Shown here: piece by piece, positions 1 through 6,055 of the stretch
Layout: every line of letters begins with the position of its first letter
Numbering within the stretch: position 1 is the first letter of the stretch
Origin: JAGTQI01 sp038868115
Lineage (GTDB): Archaea; Thermoproteota; Bathyarchaeia; Bathyarchaeales; Bathycorpusculaceae
Assembly (NCBI GenBank): GCA_038868115.1
Contig: JAWBXA010000016.1
Coordinates: forward strand, 1 to 21,935
Direction of reading: 5' to 3'
Length of the DNA: 21,935 nucleotides
The notes under the pieces: generated by a model
Databases searched by the model: none
Told to the model about the DNA's origin: nothing
Seen by the model: the letters and a program-made list of their open reading frames with translations, nothing else
Position numbers and translations under genes: made by a program

Positions 1-262
1 TATTTAACCCAAAGCTTAGGGAGAGATATTAAAACGTCTCTGTTAAATGTTGAAAACCTAAAAGTATACTACTTCACAAGAAGAGGACCAGTGAAAGCTG
101 TAGACGGCGTTAGTTTTGAAATTGAACCTATCCGTGATGCCCATCCATAATAGCTGATACCTGCGACGAAGCCGCCATAATGTATGCCGGTAAGATAGTT
201 GAATATGCAGACGTCGTAGACTTGTTTGAAGAGCCGCTTCAAGCGTTCCATATTACCTGTTT
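1..262 (+). pseudogene. Remnant of an oligopeptide/dipeptide ABC transporter ATPase (DppD/OppD type)
   Basis: The plus strand reads in one frame as an ABC ATPase amino terminus (NVENLKVYYFTRRGPVKAVD, then GVSFEIEP), hitting a TAA at 148-150. From about 150 the next frame reads as the end of the same kind of domain: CDEAAIMYAGKIVEYADVVD, then LFEEPLQAF, which matches the region after the H-loop in DppD/OppD proteins. Walker A, the signature motif and Walker B are all missing, so roughly 150 residues have been lost between the two parts and a frame change added. The gene cannot make a working ATPase. The left part is open to the window edge, so the true start lies at or before position 1. The family call rests on my recognition of the motif order. 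Confidence 0.6.
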
Positions 263-282
263 AACCGCGGTCATTATATTTA

Positions 283-441
283 CCATTCATAGACGCAGGA
301 CTTGGACACGGTGGAAGAGCACACTCACTAGACGCATACTTCGTCATTGAAGGAAACCAAAAAGTTCAAAGCCTAGCCAGCTGCGAAAATCCTACGCTAG
401 GTATCAAAACGATGAGAAACTACATGAAAAGTGGAGTTAAA
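283..441 (+). pseudogene. Possible C-terminal remnant of an M20-family peptidase
   Basis: An open stretch without a start codon reads AGLGHGGRAHSLDAYFVIEG followed by NQKVQSLASCE. The pattern G-x-G-G-R-A-H-S-x-D-x-Y-x-x-I-E resembles the C-terminal metal-ligand region of M20 metallopeptidases/deacetylases. Nothing upstream encodes the rest of such an enzyme, and the reading frame runs into the 3' end of feoB on the other strand. Together with the broken ABC ATPase beside it, this suggests a decayed peptide-uptake and degradation locus. Recognition is by eye from a short segment, so the family assignment is tentative. Confidence 0.33.
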
Positions 442-455
442 TTTTCGTGCGACTT

Positions 456-2408
456 TTATGAAGCGGTGAATAATAGCAGAAGCCTATAGGTTATGCCTCC
501 CAAGAATATGGCGAGGATGATGTCTGTGACGGTTGTTGCTATGGCTTTTCGCCATCCAAATTCCCTTATTAGTGCGGCGATGGTGGCTATGCATGGAATA
601 TAAACCATTATAACTATTGCGAATACGATCATCTGTATTGCTGATAGTGACTCAATGGAGATTAGCTGCGAAAGAAGAATTAGGGCTAGTTCTTTGCGTA
701 AAACGCCAAAAATTAGTGGGACTCCTGCAGCCACTGGAAGTCCAAGCCATCCGCTTATTAGGGGCTTTGCCCCGTCTGTTATGTAGTTTATGAAGCCTGT
801 GATGTTTAGGGCTGTTATCGTTAGGCTTCCAGCCACAATAATTGGGAAGGCCATATAGGCAAAGTCTTTTGTTCTGCTCCACGTTTTGGTTAAAACGCTC
901 TTTAATGAGGGCCTTTTGTAGGGTGGCATCTCCATTATTAAGCCGACTGGTTCGCCTGGCAGAACTTTGAAGGCTATTCTGCCAAGGATGAAGATGAGGA
1001 TTAGGTCGAAGATGTAGATGGCTAGTGCTGCGTGTAATCCAACAAACCTCCCCACAAGTCCCAGAATGACGACGGTTCTGGCGGCGCATGGAACAAGTGT
1101 CGTAACGAAGGCGACTAGGAGGCGTTCCCGCTGTGTTTCCATTATTCTGCAACCTATGCACGCTGGGACGCTGCAGCCGTAACCCAAAATTAGGGGTATG
1201 AAAGCCTTTCCATGCAAGCCGATTTTGTGCATTAGGTTGTCCATTAGGAAGGCAGCTCTTGGCAAATAGCCGCTATCCTCAAGAAGGGCTAGAATTATGT
1301 AGAAGGGAACAATGTATGGCAGAGCTATGGTTATTCCCGCCACTATTCCGCCAAAAACCCCGTTGATGATTAGGCTTCTGGCAGCTGATGGTAGAAAGGC
1401 CAAAACCTCCTCAATGTATAGTGTGATGCCGCCAAAGATGGACTCTAAAAGCCCGGAGAAAAGGCTTCCACCTATAAAGATTAGCGAAAACATTGCCAAG
1501 ACAACACCGGCCAGAATGGGATATCCGAGGATTTTGTGTGTTGTTATGGCGTCAAGTTTCTGTTCAAGGCTTATCCTTGGAGGCGCCTCTTCAACGCTGA
1601 CTTCCCTCGCTATTTTGCTCGCAATGGAATATCTTTCGGAGGCTAATATTACCGGGGAGGGCTCCCCATGTAGTTTTTCCAGTTCGGCTGCAAGCTTTTC
1701 GGCATACCCTAGGACTTCTGCTCCACCATCAAAGTTTTTTAGTTTACCAGCCACGTCGTTGTCTCTTTCCAGAAGTTTAGTGGCAATCCATCTTGCTGGA
1801 TAGACCTTGCAAATTTGTGGAACATAAGCCTCCACAATTTTTTGGAGCTTTTGAACCCGCTTTTCAACTTCAACTCCAAACTTAACCTTTAGAGGCTTCA
1901 GCCTCTTCTCGCCGCTTGCCACCGCAACAACCGTCGTGAGAAGCTCGTTTATTCCACTTCCAGTTATTGCCACTGTCGGGACTACAGGCACGCCTAAAAT
2001 CTCTGAAAGCCTTTCAGCGTTTATGCGTATGCCCTTTTTAGCCGCAAAATCCACCTGGTTTAGTGCCATCACTATTGGCGCTTCAAGTTCCAAAAGCTGC
2101 AACGTAAAGTAGAGGTTACGTTCCAAGGCTGAAGCGTCAACAACATTAACTATAATGTCTGGCTTTTCAACAGCAACGTAATCCCGAGAAACAACCTCCT
2201 CAATAGAAAAAGTTGAAAGCGAATATATGCCTGGCAAATCAATAACACGTATGGTGTAGCCCTTAAAATGTAAGGTTCCCTCTGCGCGTTCCACAGTCTT
2301 GCCGGGCCAGTTTCCAACAACCTGATTTAAGCCAGTAAGCTGGTTGAATATAACGCTTTTTCCAACGTTTGCATTTCCTGCCAGCGCCACTCGCAGTTTT
2401 TTAGTCAT
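456..2408 (-). CDS. feoB: Ferrous iron transporter FeoB (GTPase-coupled membrane protein)
   Basis: FeoB moves Fe(II) across the cytoplasmic membrane and carries a cytosolic G domain. The 650-residue product starts MTKKLRVALAGNANVGKS (G1 at residues 11-18), followed by the G2 region GKTVERAEG, G3 DLPG and a G4-like NQVD. The second half is strongly hydrophobic with many membrane segments and includes the FeoB core signatures GCSVPACIGCR and PCAAR. The length fits archaeal FeoB proteins, which are shorter than the roughly 770-residue bacterial form. The ATG at 2408 is preferred over upstream in-frame codons because GGATG lies six bases before it, whereas the ATG at 2417 has no room for a ribosome site. 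It overlaps the end of feoA by 8 bp, so the two are probably translationally coupled within a dtxR-feoA-feoB operon. Confidence 0.96.
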   Translation of the reverse strand: MTKKLRVALAGNANVGKSVIFNQLTGLNQVVGNWPGKTVERAEGTLHFKGYTIRVIDLPGIYSLSTFSIEEVVSRDYVAVEKPDIIVNVVDASALERNLYFTLQLLELEAPIVMALNQVDFAAKKGIRINAERLSEILGVPVVPTVAITGSGINELLTTVVAVASGEKRLKPLKVKFGVEVEKRVQKLQKIVEAYVPQICKVYPARWIATKLLERDNDVAGKLKNFDGGAEVLGYAEKLAAELEKLHGEPSPVILASERYSIASKIAREVSVEEAPPRISLEQKLDAITTHKILGYPILAGVVLAMFSLIFIGGSLFSGLLESIFGGITLYIEEVLAFLPSAARSLIINGVFGGIVAGITIALPYIVPFYIILALLEDSGYLPRAAFLMDNLMHKIGLHGKAFIPLILGYGCSVPACIGCRIMETQRERLLVAFVTTLVPCAARTVVILGLVGRFVGLHAALAIYIFDLILIFILGRIAFKVLPGEPVGLIMEMPPYKRPSLKSVLTKTWSRTKDFAYMAFPIIVAGSLTITALNITGFINYITDGAKPLISGWLGLPVAAGVPLIFGVLRKELALILLSQLISIESLSAIQMIVFAIVIMVYIPCIATIAALIREFGWRKAIATTVTDIILAIFLGGITYRLLLLFTAS

Positions 2409-2703
2409 GAGGCTCATCCTTAACTGGCTTAACAAGAACTCTTGAGGCTACTCCCCACCCAAGTGCTAGAGCTACACCCCTAACTTCGACTTCAACAGGT
2501 CCGCCAAAATACCCCTTCCTCAAAAGTTTAACCTCAACCCCCGGCGTTAAACCCATCTCAGCAAGCCTTCTAACAAGGCCAAAACCTCCCACAGCCTTGA
2601 CTATTATGCCTTTGTCACCCTCAGCCAAGTCTGTTAGGGCATGTAATTCACCCTCACTTTTCGACTCGCCTTGCTTTTTGGGGGTCCGCCTATTCCTGAA
2701 CAT
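2401..2703 (-). CDS. feoA: FeoA-domain protein, partner of FeoB
   Basis: This is a 100-residue protein with a basic N-terminal tail of about 30 residues and then an SH3-like FeoA domain: GDKGIIVKAVGGFGLVRRLA, EMGLTPGVEVKLLRKGYFGG and VEVRGVALALG. FeoA proteins are small cytosolic accessory factors needed for FeoB-driven ferrous iron uptake. The ATG has GGTGAG eight bases upstream. The gene begins 9 bp after the stop of the DtxR-type regulator and overlaps feoB, so it is the middle gene of a three-gene iron operon. The N-terminal tail is longer than in minimal FeoA proteins (about 75 residues), and its function is unknown. Confidence 0.93.
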   Translation of the reverse strand: MFRNRRTPKKQGESKSEGELHALTDLAEGDKGIIVKAVGGFGLVRRLAEMGLTPGVEVKLLRKGYFGGPVEVEVRGVALALGWGVASRVLVKPVKDEPHD

Positions 2704-2712
2704 TTTCTGTTC

Positions 2713-3375
2713 TCACCCTGTAGTTTTAACCCAGATGCTCTCAGCTTCTTTGCGGCTTATTGTCTGCTCTTTCCAAGCAACGCGAAAAACGATGTCCTTC
2801 CGTCTCACCTTAACTATGTGAACTGGGACGTTGGGCTTTATTCCCTTGGCAACCAACGCGAGCAGCACCTCCCTCTTTTCATTGACGATTTTGGCGATGA
2901 TATACGTCTGGTTTACAGCGGCTGATGTTAGTGGAAAACACTCAACATCACTAACCTCGCCACTTTCCGTGGGTATGGGATTTCCGTGCGGGCAAAATTT
3001 TGGATAGCCAAGCCTCCTTTCCAGGAGAGATAGCACATCCTCTGTTAATGCGTGTTCAAGTCTGCAGGCGCTTTCGTGGACGTCACTCCACTCAGCCTCC
3101 AAGATGTCTGTGAGAAGCCTCTCGGCAAGCCTATGCCTCCTAATAATGTTTAGGGCAAGCCTCTCACCCTCAACAGTGAGCCTCACGCCCCGATATGGCG
3201 TGTGCTCCACAAGTCCATGCTTCTCTAGATGCGCAATGGTATTCGTTATAGAGCCAGGCACAACGTTCAGTTCCTCGGCTAGCTCCTTTGTTCTGGCAAC
3301 TCCGCTCCTCTTCTGAAGCCTGTAGATGACTTCTATATACTCCTCAGCCTCGTGGGAAAGCTCTAAACTCAACAT
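2713..3375 (-). CDS. DtxR/MntR-family metal-dependent transcriptional regulator
   Basis: The 220-residue protein has the full three-part DtxR layout: an N-terminal winged helix (residues about 5-65, with TKELAEELNVVPGSITNTIA), a metal-binding/dimerisation region (RLEHALTEDVLSLLERRLG, then CPHGNPIP), and a C-terminal SH3-like FeoA domain (about 145-220). Such proteins bind DNA when loaded with Fe(II) or Mn(II). It is the first gene of the feoA-feoB operon and a perfect inverted repeat lies 12 bp upstream of its start, so auto-repression of the whole operon under iron-replete conditions is the natural inference. The linkage to feo suggests iron rather than manganese as effector, but the sequence does not prove this. 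Confidence 0.92.
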   Translation of the reverse strand: MLSLELSHEAEEYIEVIYRLQKRSGVARTKELAEELNVVPGSITNTIAHLEKHGLVEHTPYRGVRLTVEGERLALNIIRRHRLAERLLTDILEAEWSDVHESACRLEHALTEDVLSLLERRLGYPKFCPHGNPIPTESGEVSDVECFPLTSAAVNQTYIIAKIVNEKREVLLALVAKGIKPNVPVHIVKVRRKDIVFRVAWKEQTISRKEAESIWVKTTG

Positions 3376-3386
3376 AGTTCACCAAT

Positions 3387-3402
3387 TTACGAGTTCTCGT
3401 AA
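3387..3402. promoter_or_regulatory. Inverted-repeat operator of the dtxR-feoAB operon
   Basis: TTACGAG-TT-CTCGTAA is a perfect 7-bp inverted repeat with a 2-bp spacer, between the regulator's start codon (3375) and its TATA box. The predicted transcription start falls within or beside it, so a bound dimer would block initiation. The palindrome is directly visible; assigning it to the DtxR-type protein is inference from position. Confidence 0.7.
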
Positions 3403-3420
3403 TTCTAAGACATGAAGGCA

Positions 3421-3433
3421 TCTATAAAATATT
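3421..3433 (-). promoter_or_regulatory. TATA box for dtxR-feoA-feoB
   Basis: Read on the minus strand, this is AAATATTTTATAG preceded by a purine-rich BRE-like stretch (CCGAAA). It lies about 25 bp upstream of position 3400, giving a start inside the palindromic operator and a short leader before the ATG at 3375. Confidence 0.5.
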
Positions 3434-3738
3434 TCGGAAGTTCGAAAAGAAACGAACCTTAAATATACATGAAAGAAAGCGCTTTTCTCTACGTTTTCCG
3501 CGTTGCCAGTCCATGCAGTGATATGCTTAAAAACGTGCTAGCTTGCTGTGTGAGACTTTTCATAGATTTAACAAAATGTAAGGAGAAGATTTTCCTTTTA
3601 TGCGTAAATTTACGAAATATGAATTTTATGCAAAAACATGAAAAACTGAATTATTCATTTTAGAGAATGTATGATAGTTTATTAAAAATTTCTTTTGAAA
3701 ATAATATGCTGATAATGTCGACTGCTTTGCGAAGTTTA
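3434..3738. other. Geneless AT-rich interval with an orphan plus-strand TATA box
   Basis: No convincing gene is present. At 3459-3467 the plus strand has TTAAATATA preceded by CGAACC, a good archaeal BRE/TATA arrangement pointing away from the dtxR promoter and back-to-back with it. The downstream open frame (about 3469-3663) encodes a low-complexity peptide without a ribosome site and is not accepted as a gene. The promoter may drive a non-coding RNA or be a relic. Confidence 0.35.
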
Positions 3739-4038
3739 TTATTCGTGCTGTATGAGGATTTCTCTGCTCTCGACAATAGCTCTGATGAGTTTTTCTCTTG
3801 CCTTTTCAGCCAATCTCCAAACAGTGTTCCTTGAAATTTTCATTCTTGAGGCGGCTTCCTCGAAGGTTAGCTTCTCCAATGCCACAAGTTTCAGGGCTTC
3901 TATCTCTGCTGGTTCCAGCAAAATTGGCTCCACGTTCCTCTTTGGGGTTGGCTCAAACTTTCCGGAAGGTTTGTTGTTGTCGTTGCCACCGGCTTTGGCG
4001 GTCTCCCGATATTGCCATGTCTGTAACGTTTTCGCCAT
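3739..4038 (-). CDS. DUF134-family helix-turn-helix DNA-binding protein
   Basis: The C-terminal 65 residues match the DUF134 family: PILLEPAEIEALKLVALEKL, then TFEEAASRMKISRNTVWRLA and EKAREKLIRAIVESREILI. This is a sigma-70 region 4-like helix-turn-helix in which the SRNTVWRL part is the recognition helix. I chose the ATG at 4038 (99 residues) over a GTG at 4068 because a minus-strand TATA-like element (GATATAT, about 4061-4067) sits about 26 bp upstream of 4038, which fits a leaderless transcript. DUF134 genes often sit beside small DUF5320 or dinitrogenase-cofactor-type proteins, and here a DUF5320-like gene is divergent 50 bp away. The N-terminal 35 residues lack the usual basic PRP-type start and do not match the family clearly. 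The target of regulation is unknown; the divergent neighbour is the obvious candidate. Confidence 0.8.
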   Translation of the reverse strand: MAKTLQTWQYRETAKAGGNDNNKPSGKFEPTPKRNVEPILLEPAEIEALKLVALEKLTFEEAASRMKISRNTVWRLAEKAREKLIRAIVESREILIQHE

Positions 4039-4088
4039 TGATGTTGCATATTTTATGGGATATATCACGAAAATAGGGGGAATAGCAC

Positions 4089-4293
4089 ATGCGAAGAGGA
4101 TGGTACTGGCCTAAAGGATGGTGGTGTCCAAGACACCCATGGCCCCCAGCATGGGCTAGAATCCCCTACTACCCAACCGATCCCGCAGAGGAGTTGAGAG
4201 CTTTACAAAACTATAAGAAAGAGTTGGAAGCCGAACTCGCAGAACTAAAAAAAGCGCATAGAAGAACTCCAAAAACTAATCGAAAAGAAATAA
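4089..4293 (+). pseudogene. DUF5320-like small protein, frameshifted in an A7 run
   Basis: The product begins MRRGWYWPKGWWCPRHPWPP, an extreme tryptophan- and proline-rich head (six W in the first 22 residues), then a short PTDPAEELRALQNYKKELEA coiled coil. This head-plus-coil layout, next to a DUF134 gene, is characteristic of DUF5320-type proteins. In the annotated frame the coil stops at AELKKAHRRTPK and runs on to a stop at 4359-4361. If one A is removed from the seven-A run at 4247-4253, the frame reads LKKRIEELQKLIEKK and stops at 4291-4293, completing the heptad pattern as in the family. So this is a real frameshift, a sequence error, or slippage on the A-run. AGGGGG about eight bases upstream supports the ATG. 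A TATA-like ATATTTTAT lies near 4048. Confidence 0.72.
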
Positions 4294-4415
4294 TGAAAGC
4301 ATTTCTTGCGCTGACCAGGTGTTCGAATGAGTTTATTTGCCTTTCATTAAGCCTTCGCTAAATTTTTCCAAGCGTTCCTGCAAGTTCTAGGGTTCTTTCC
4401 TTTTTGTTATTATCC

Positions 4416-4838
4416 CTATTCGCCTGTTTCGCCCATCACTTGAATTATTACTGTTCTCCTTCTTGGGTGTACGTCTGTCTCAACAAACACAAGTGACTGC
4501 CATGTTCCAAACTCCACTCTACCATCCACAACTGGCAAGGTCTTGTCCGGAGGAAGCAAGACAGACCTTAAATGGGAATGGGCGTTTGAAGGATGCATAT
4601 AACTGGCACCTTTTGGAACCAGTTTTTCAAGCAAAGCCTTGATGTCATTTAGTAGGCCGTACTCGCTTTCAGTTAGGATTAGGATTCCAGTTGCATGAGG
4701 CGCGAAAATGTGGGCTATGCCGTTTTTTATGCCGGAGCGGGAAACCGCTTCTTGAACCTTGTCGGTTAAGTCTACGAATTCTATTTCGCCCTTGGTGGAA
4801 AATGTGTAAGTGGTATTGTAAACTTTAAAGCCTGCCAA
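4416..4838 (-). CDS. yjbQ: YjbQ/UPF0047 family protein
   Basis: The 140-residue single-domain protein has the family hallmarks: GIAHIFAPHATGILILTESE, MHPSNAHSHLRSVLLPPDKT, then VEFGTWQSLVFVETDVHPRR. Conserved histidines in PHAT, NAHSHL and DVHPRR are in place. YjbQ proteins are compact trimers; the E. coli member has weak thiamine phosphate synthase activity and the true physiological role is unsettled. The start codon is TTG with GGTGA six bases upstream; no ATG is available nearby. It appears to be transcribed alone, converging on the DUF5320-like gene. Confidence 0.9.
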   Translation of the reverse strand: MAGFKVYNTTYTFSTKGEIEFVDLTDKVQEAVSRSGIKNGIAHIFAPHATGILILTESEYGLLNDIKALLEKLVPKGASYMHPSNAHSHLRSVLLPPDKTLPVVDGRVEFGTWQSLVFVETDVHPRRRTVIIQVMGETGE

Positions 4839-4868
4839 GATTTTTCACCGCTTATTCTGACACTTTTG

Positions 4869-5050
4869 TCATTGTAGATACCGTTTCTGAAAAATCTTTC
4901 CGGAACCTCGTCCGGTTTCAATAAAACCCCATTTTTTTGTAAAGGTTTATAGCGTGTTGATTGTTTGCAAAAACCGCCAAGGTTACCCATCCGCATCCGG
5001 GCAGCACAGTAGCGTTTGAAAACGCCAGAAAGCCGCTCGATTTCATAATC
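4869..5050 (-). pseudogene. GNAT-type acetyltransferase C-terminal remnant
   Basis: On the minus strand, from about 4986 downwards, one frame reads VTLAVFANNQHAINLYKKMG. A one-base frame change within the next few codons gives FIETGRGSGKIFQKRYLQ and a stop at 4869-4871. The pattern VxLxVFxxNxxAxxLYxKxGFxExGR is the signature of the last strand and helix of GNAT N-acetyltransferases. No intact acetyl-CoA-binding loop (Q/RxxGxG/A) is found upstream. A longer minus-strand open frame here (to 5263) reads through in a different register and does not resemble a protein family. The segment is therefore a decayed gene end; its age and original function are unknown. Confidence 0.5.
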
Positions 5051-5214
5051 CCTTAAAACTTTTTCATTTCTGGGGATGTTTGGTCCTTCTTGACAAGCGA
5101 GTTGATAAAATCTAGTAACAAACTCTCGGATGATTTTCCCAGTTTTCATAAAGTTCAACATAATGTTGGAGTCGCACAAACTTTTTCGAAGGCTGAAACG
5201 ATGAAAGCTTTGTC

Positions 5215-5487
5215 GATGCTTTTGTATACAGCGAAGCCTCCGGAAGCGTATGGTGATATGCAAAAAAACTTAAGTAATACCAATACAACTATTGCAACCT
5301 AGAAGTAAAAGGAAAATCCGTAAAGATCAAAAACATTAAGCACTTAGCCTACACTAAAGAGAACAACTTGCCACATCCATGGCGGAAAAGCCTAGAAAAA
5401 CCATTTCTCAGCACAACTTTCTCAATCAAAAACTTTGGTGAAAAATTAGCAGTAGCGAAAACTGATGCTGGCGTATACAAAAGCATC
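5215..5487. repeat. 15-bp perfect inverted repeat pair
   Basis: GATGCTTTTGTATAC at 5215-5229 recurs in reverse complement (GTATACAAAAGCATC) at 5473-5487, with weaker similarity outside the 15 bp. In both arms the outward coding sense reads VYKSI, so the arms may be two inverted copies of one gene fragment rather than transposon ends. No transposase and no target-site duplication were found. Confidence 0.5.
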
Positions 5488-5760
5488 AACCAAGTGAACA
5501 GCCCAAACCTCTTTGCCCACAACAAAACATTTGAGCACCGCGAACGGGACAAGGCTTCACATTCACTCCCCTTTTTCAAAAGGCTCACTTGTCAATCCCT
5601 TTGTGCTTGTAAAACCTCGAAGTTTTTCGAAGTTTAGTGGGGTTTTGTTGGCATGGAGATTTTCGTCGGTTTCTTTAGGGAAGCAACAGCGAAGTCCATG
5701 AGTTTGGCTCAACGATTAGATTGAAAAGCGATTAAAAGGCTTCTTTTACAATTTTAGGCT
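5264..5760. other. Probable decayed DNA without an intact gene
   Basis: A plus-strand frame without a proper start reads YCNLEVKGKSVKIKNIKHLA and continues as TKENNLPHPWRKSLEKPF up to about 5620. The even composition suggests former coding sequence, but I do not recognise the family, and there is no ribosome site or promoter. It shares the VYKSI-coding 15-mer with the inverted arm at 5215. The rest, 5640-5760, shows nothing. Confidence 0.35.
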
Positions 5761-5780
5761 AAAAAATGGCTTTTCATTTT

Positions 5781-5894
5781 GCGCAGGTTTCCATCAAAAC
5801 TGCGCCTCTAATGCGAGTCGGATTATTCATTAATCTTCGACTCGTCATTTTGCTTTTTGCTGCCAAATGGAGCCGTTTTCGGCTTTTTATTTTT
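5781..5894 (+). ncRNA. Candidate structured RNA: three consecutive hairpins ending in a T-tract
   Basis: Three hairpins follow one another in a gene-free stretch. GCGCAG (5781-5786) pairs with CTGCGC (5800-5805). CGAGTCG-GATTA (5814-5825) pairs with TAATC-TT-CGACTCG (5831-5844), a 12-bp stem with a TT bulge and a 5-base loop. AGCCG (5871-5875) pairs with CGGCT (5880-5884), followed by TTTTATTTTT. The series resembles a short RNA ending at a terminator. I see no box C/D or H/ACA motifs and no strong TATA box upstream, so function and even transcription are open. Confidence 0.3.
5871..5894 (+). terminator. Hairpin plus T-tract terminator-like element
   Basis: AGCCG-TTTT-CGGCT is a 5-bp stem with a 4-base loop followed directly by TTTTATTTTT. 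Archaeal polymerase terminates at T-tracts, so this could end a transcript from the left or insulate lonB from it. Confidence 0.45.
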
Positions 5895-5977
5895 GAAGGA
5901 ACTTTCCGCTTGTCGAATTTTTAGCGGTTGTGCTTGTCGATGTTATTGGTTTTTTCATATTGCCGTTTTTGAAATAA

Positions 5978-5992
5978 CCCTATAATTATTCG
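5978..5992 (+). promoter_or_regulatory. Possible TATA box for lonB
   Basis: CCCTATAATTATTCG sits about 70 bp before the lonB start codon. A start near 6012 would give a leader of some 44 bases containing the AGGGGTGG ribosome site. The match to the archaeal TATA consensus is moderate. Confidence 0.35.
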
Positions 5993-6055
5993 GCGGGGAT
6001 GGTTTTGTTAAGGATTGGGGAAAGAGGAGACTGGCAAGTCTAAGGGGTGGAATAG

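Noticed and set aside
69..251. 60-codon minus-strand frame at the left end
   Set aside because: It is the antisense shadow of the ABC ATPase remnant.
4781..5263. 160-codon minus-strand open frame overlapping yjbQ
   Set aside because: No family resemblance, it overlaps a solid gene, and the same DNA in another frame encodes the GNAT remnant.
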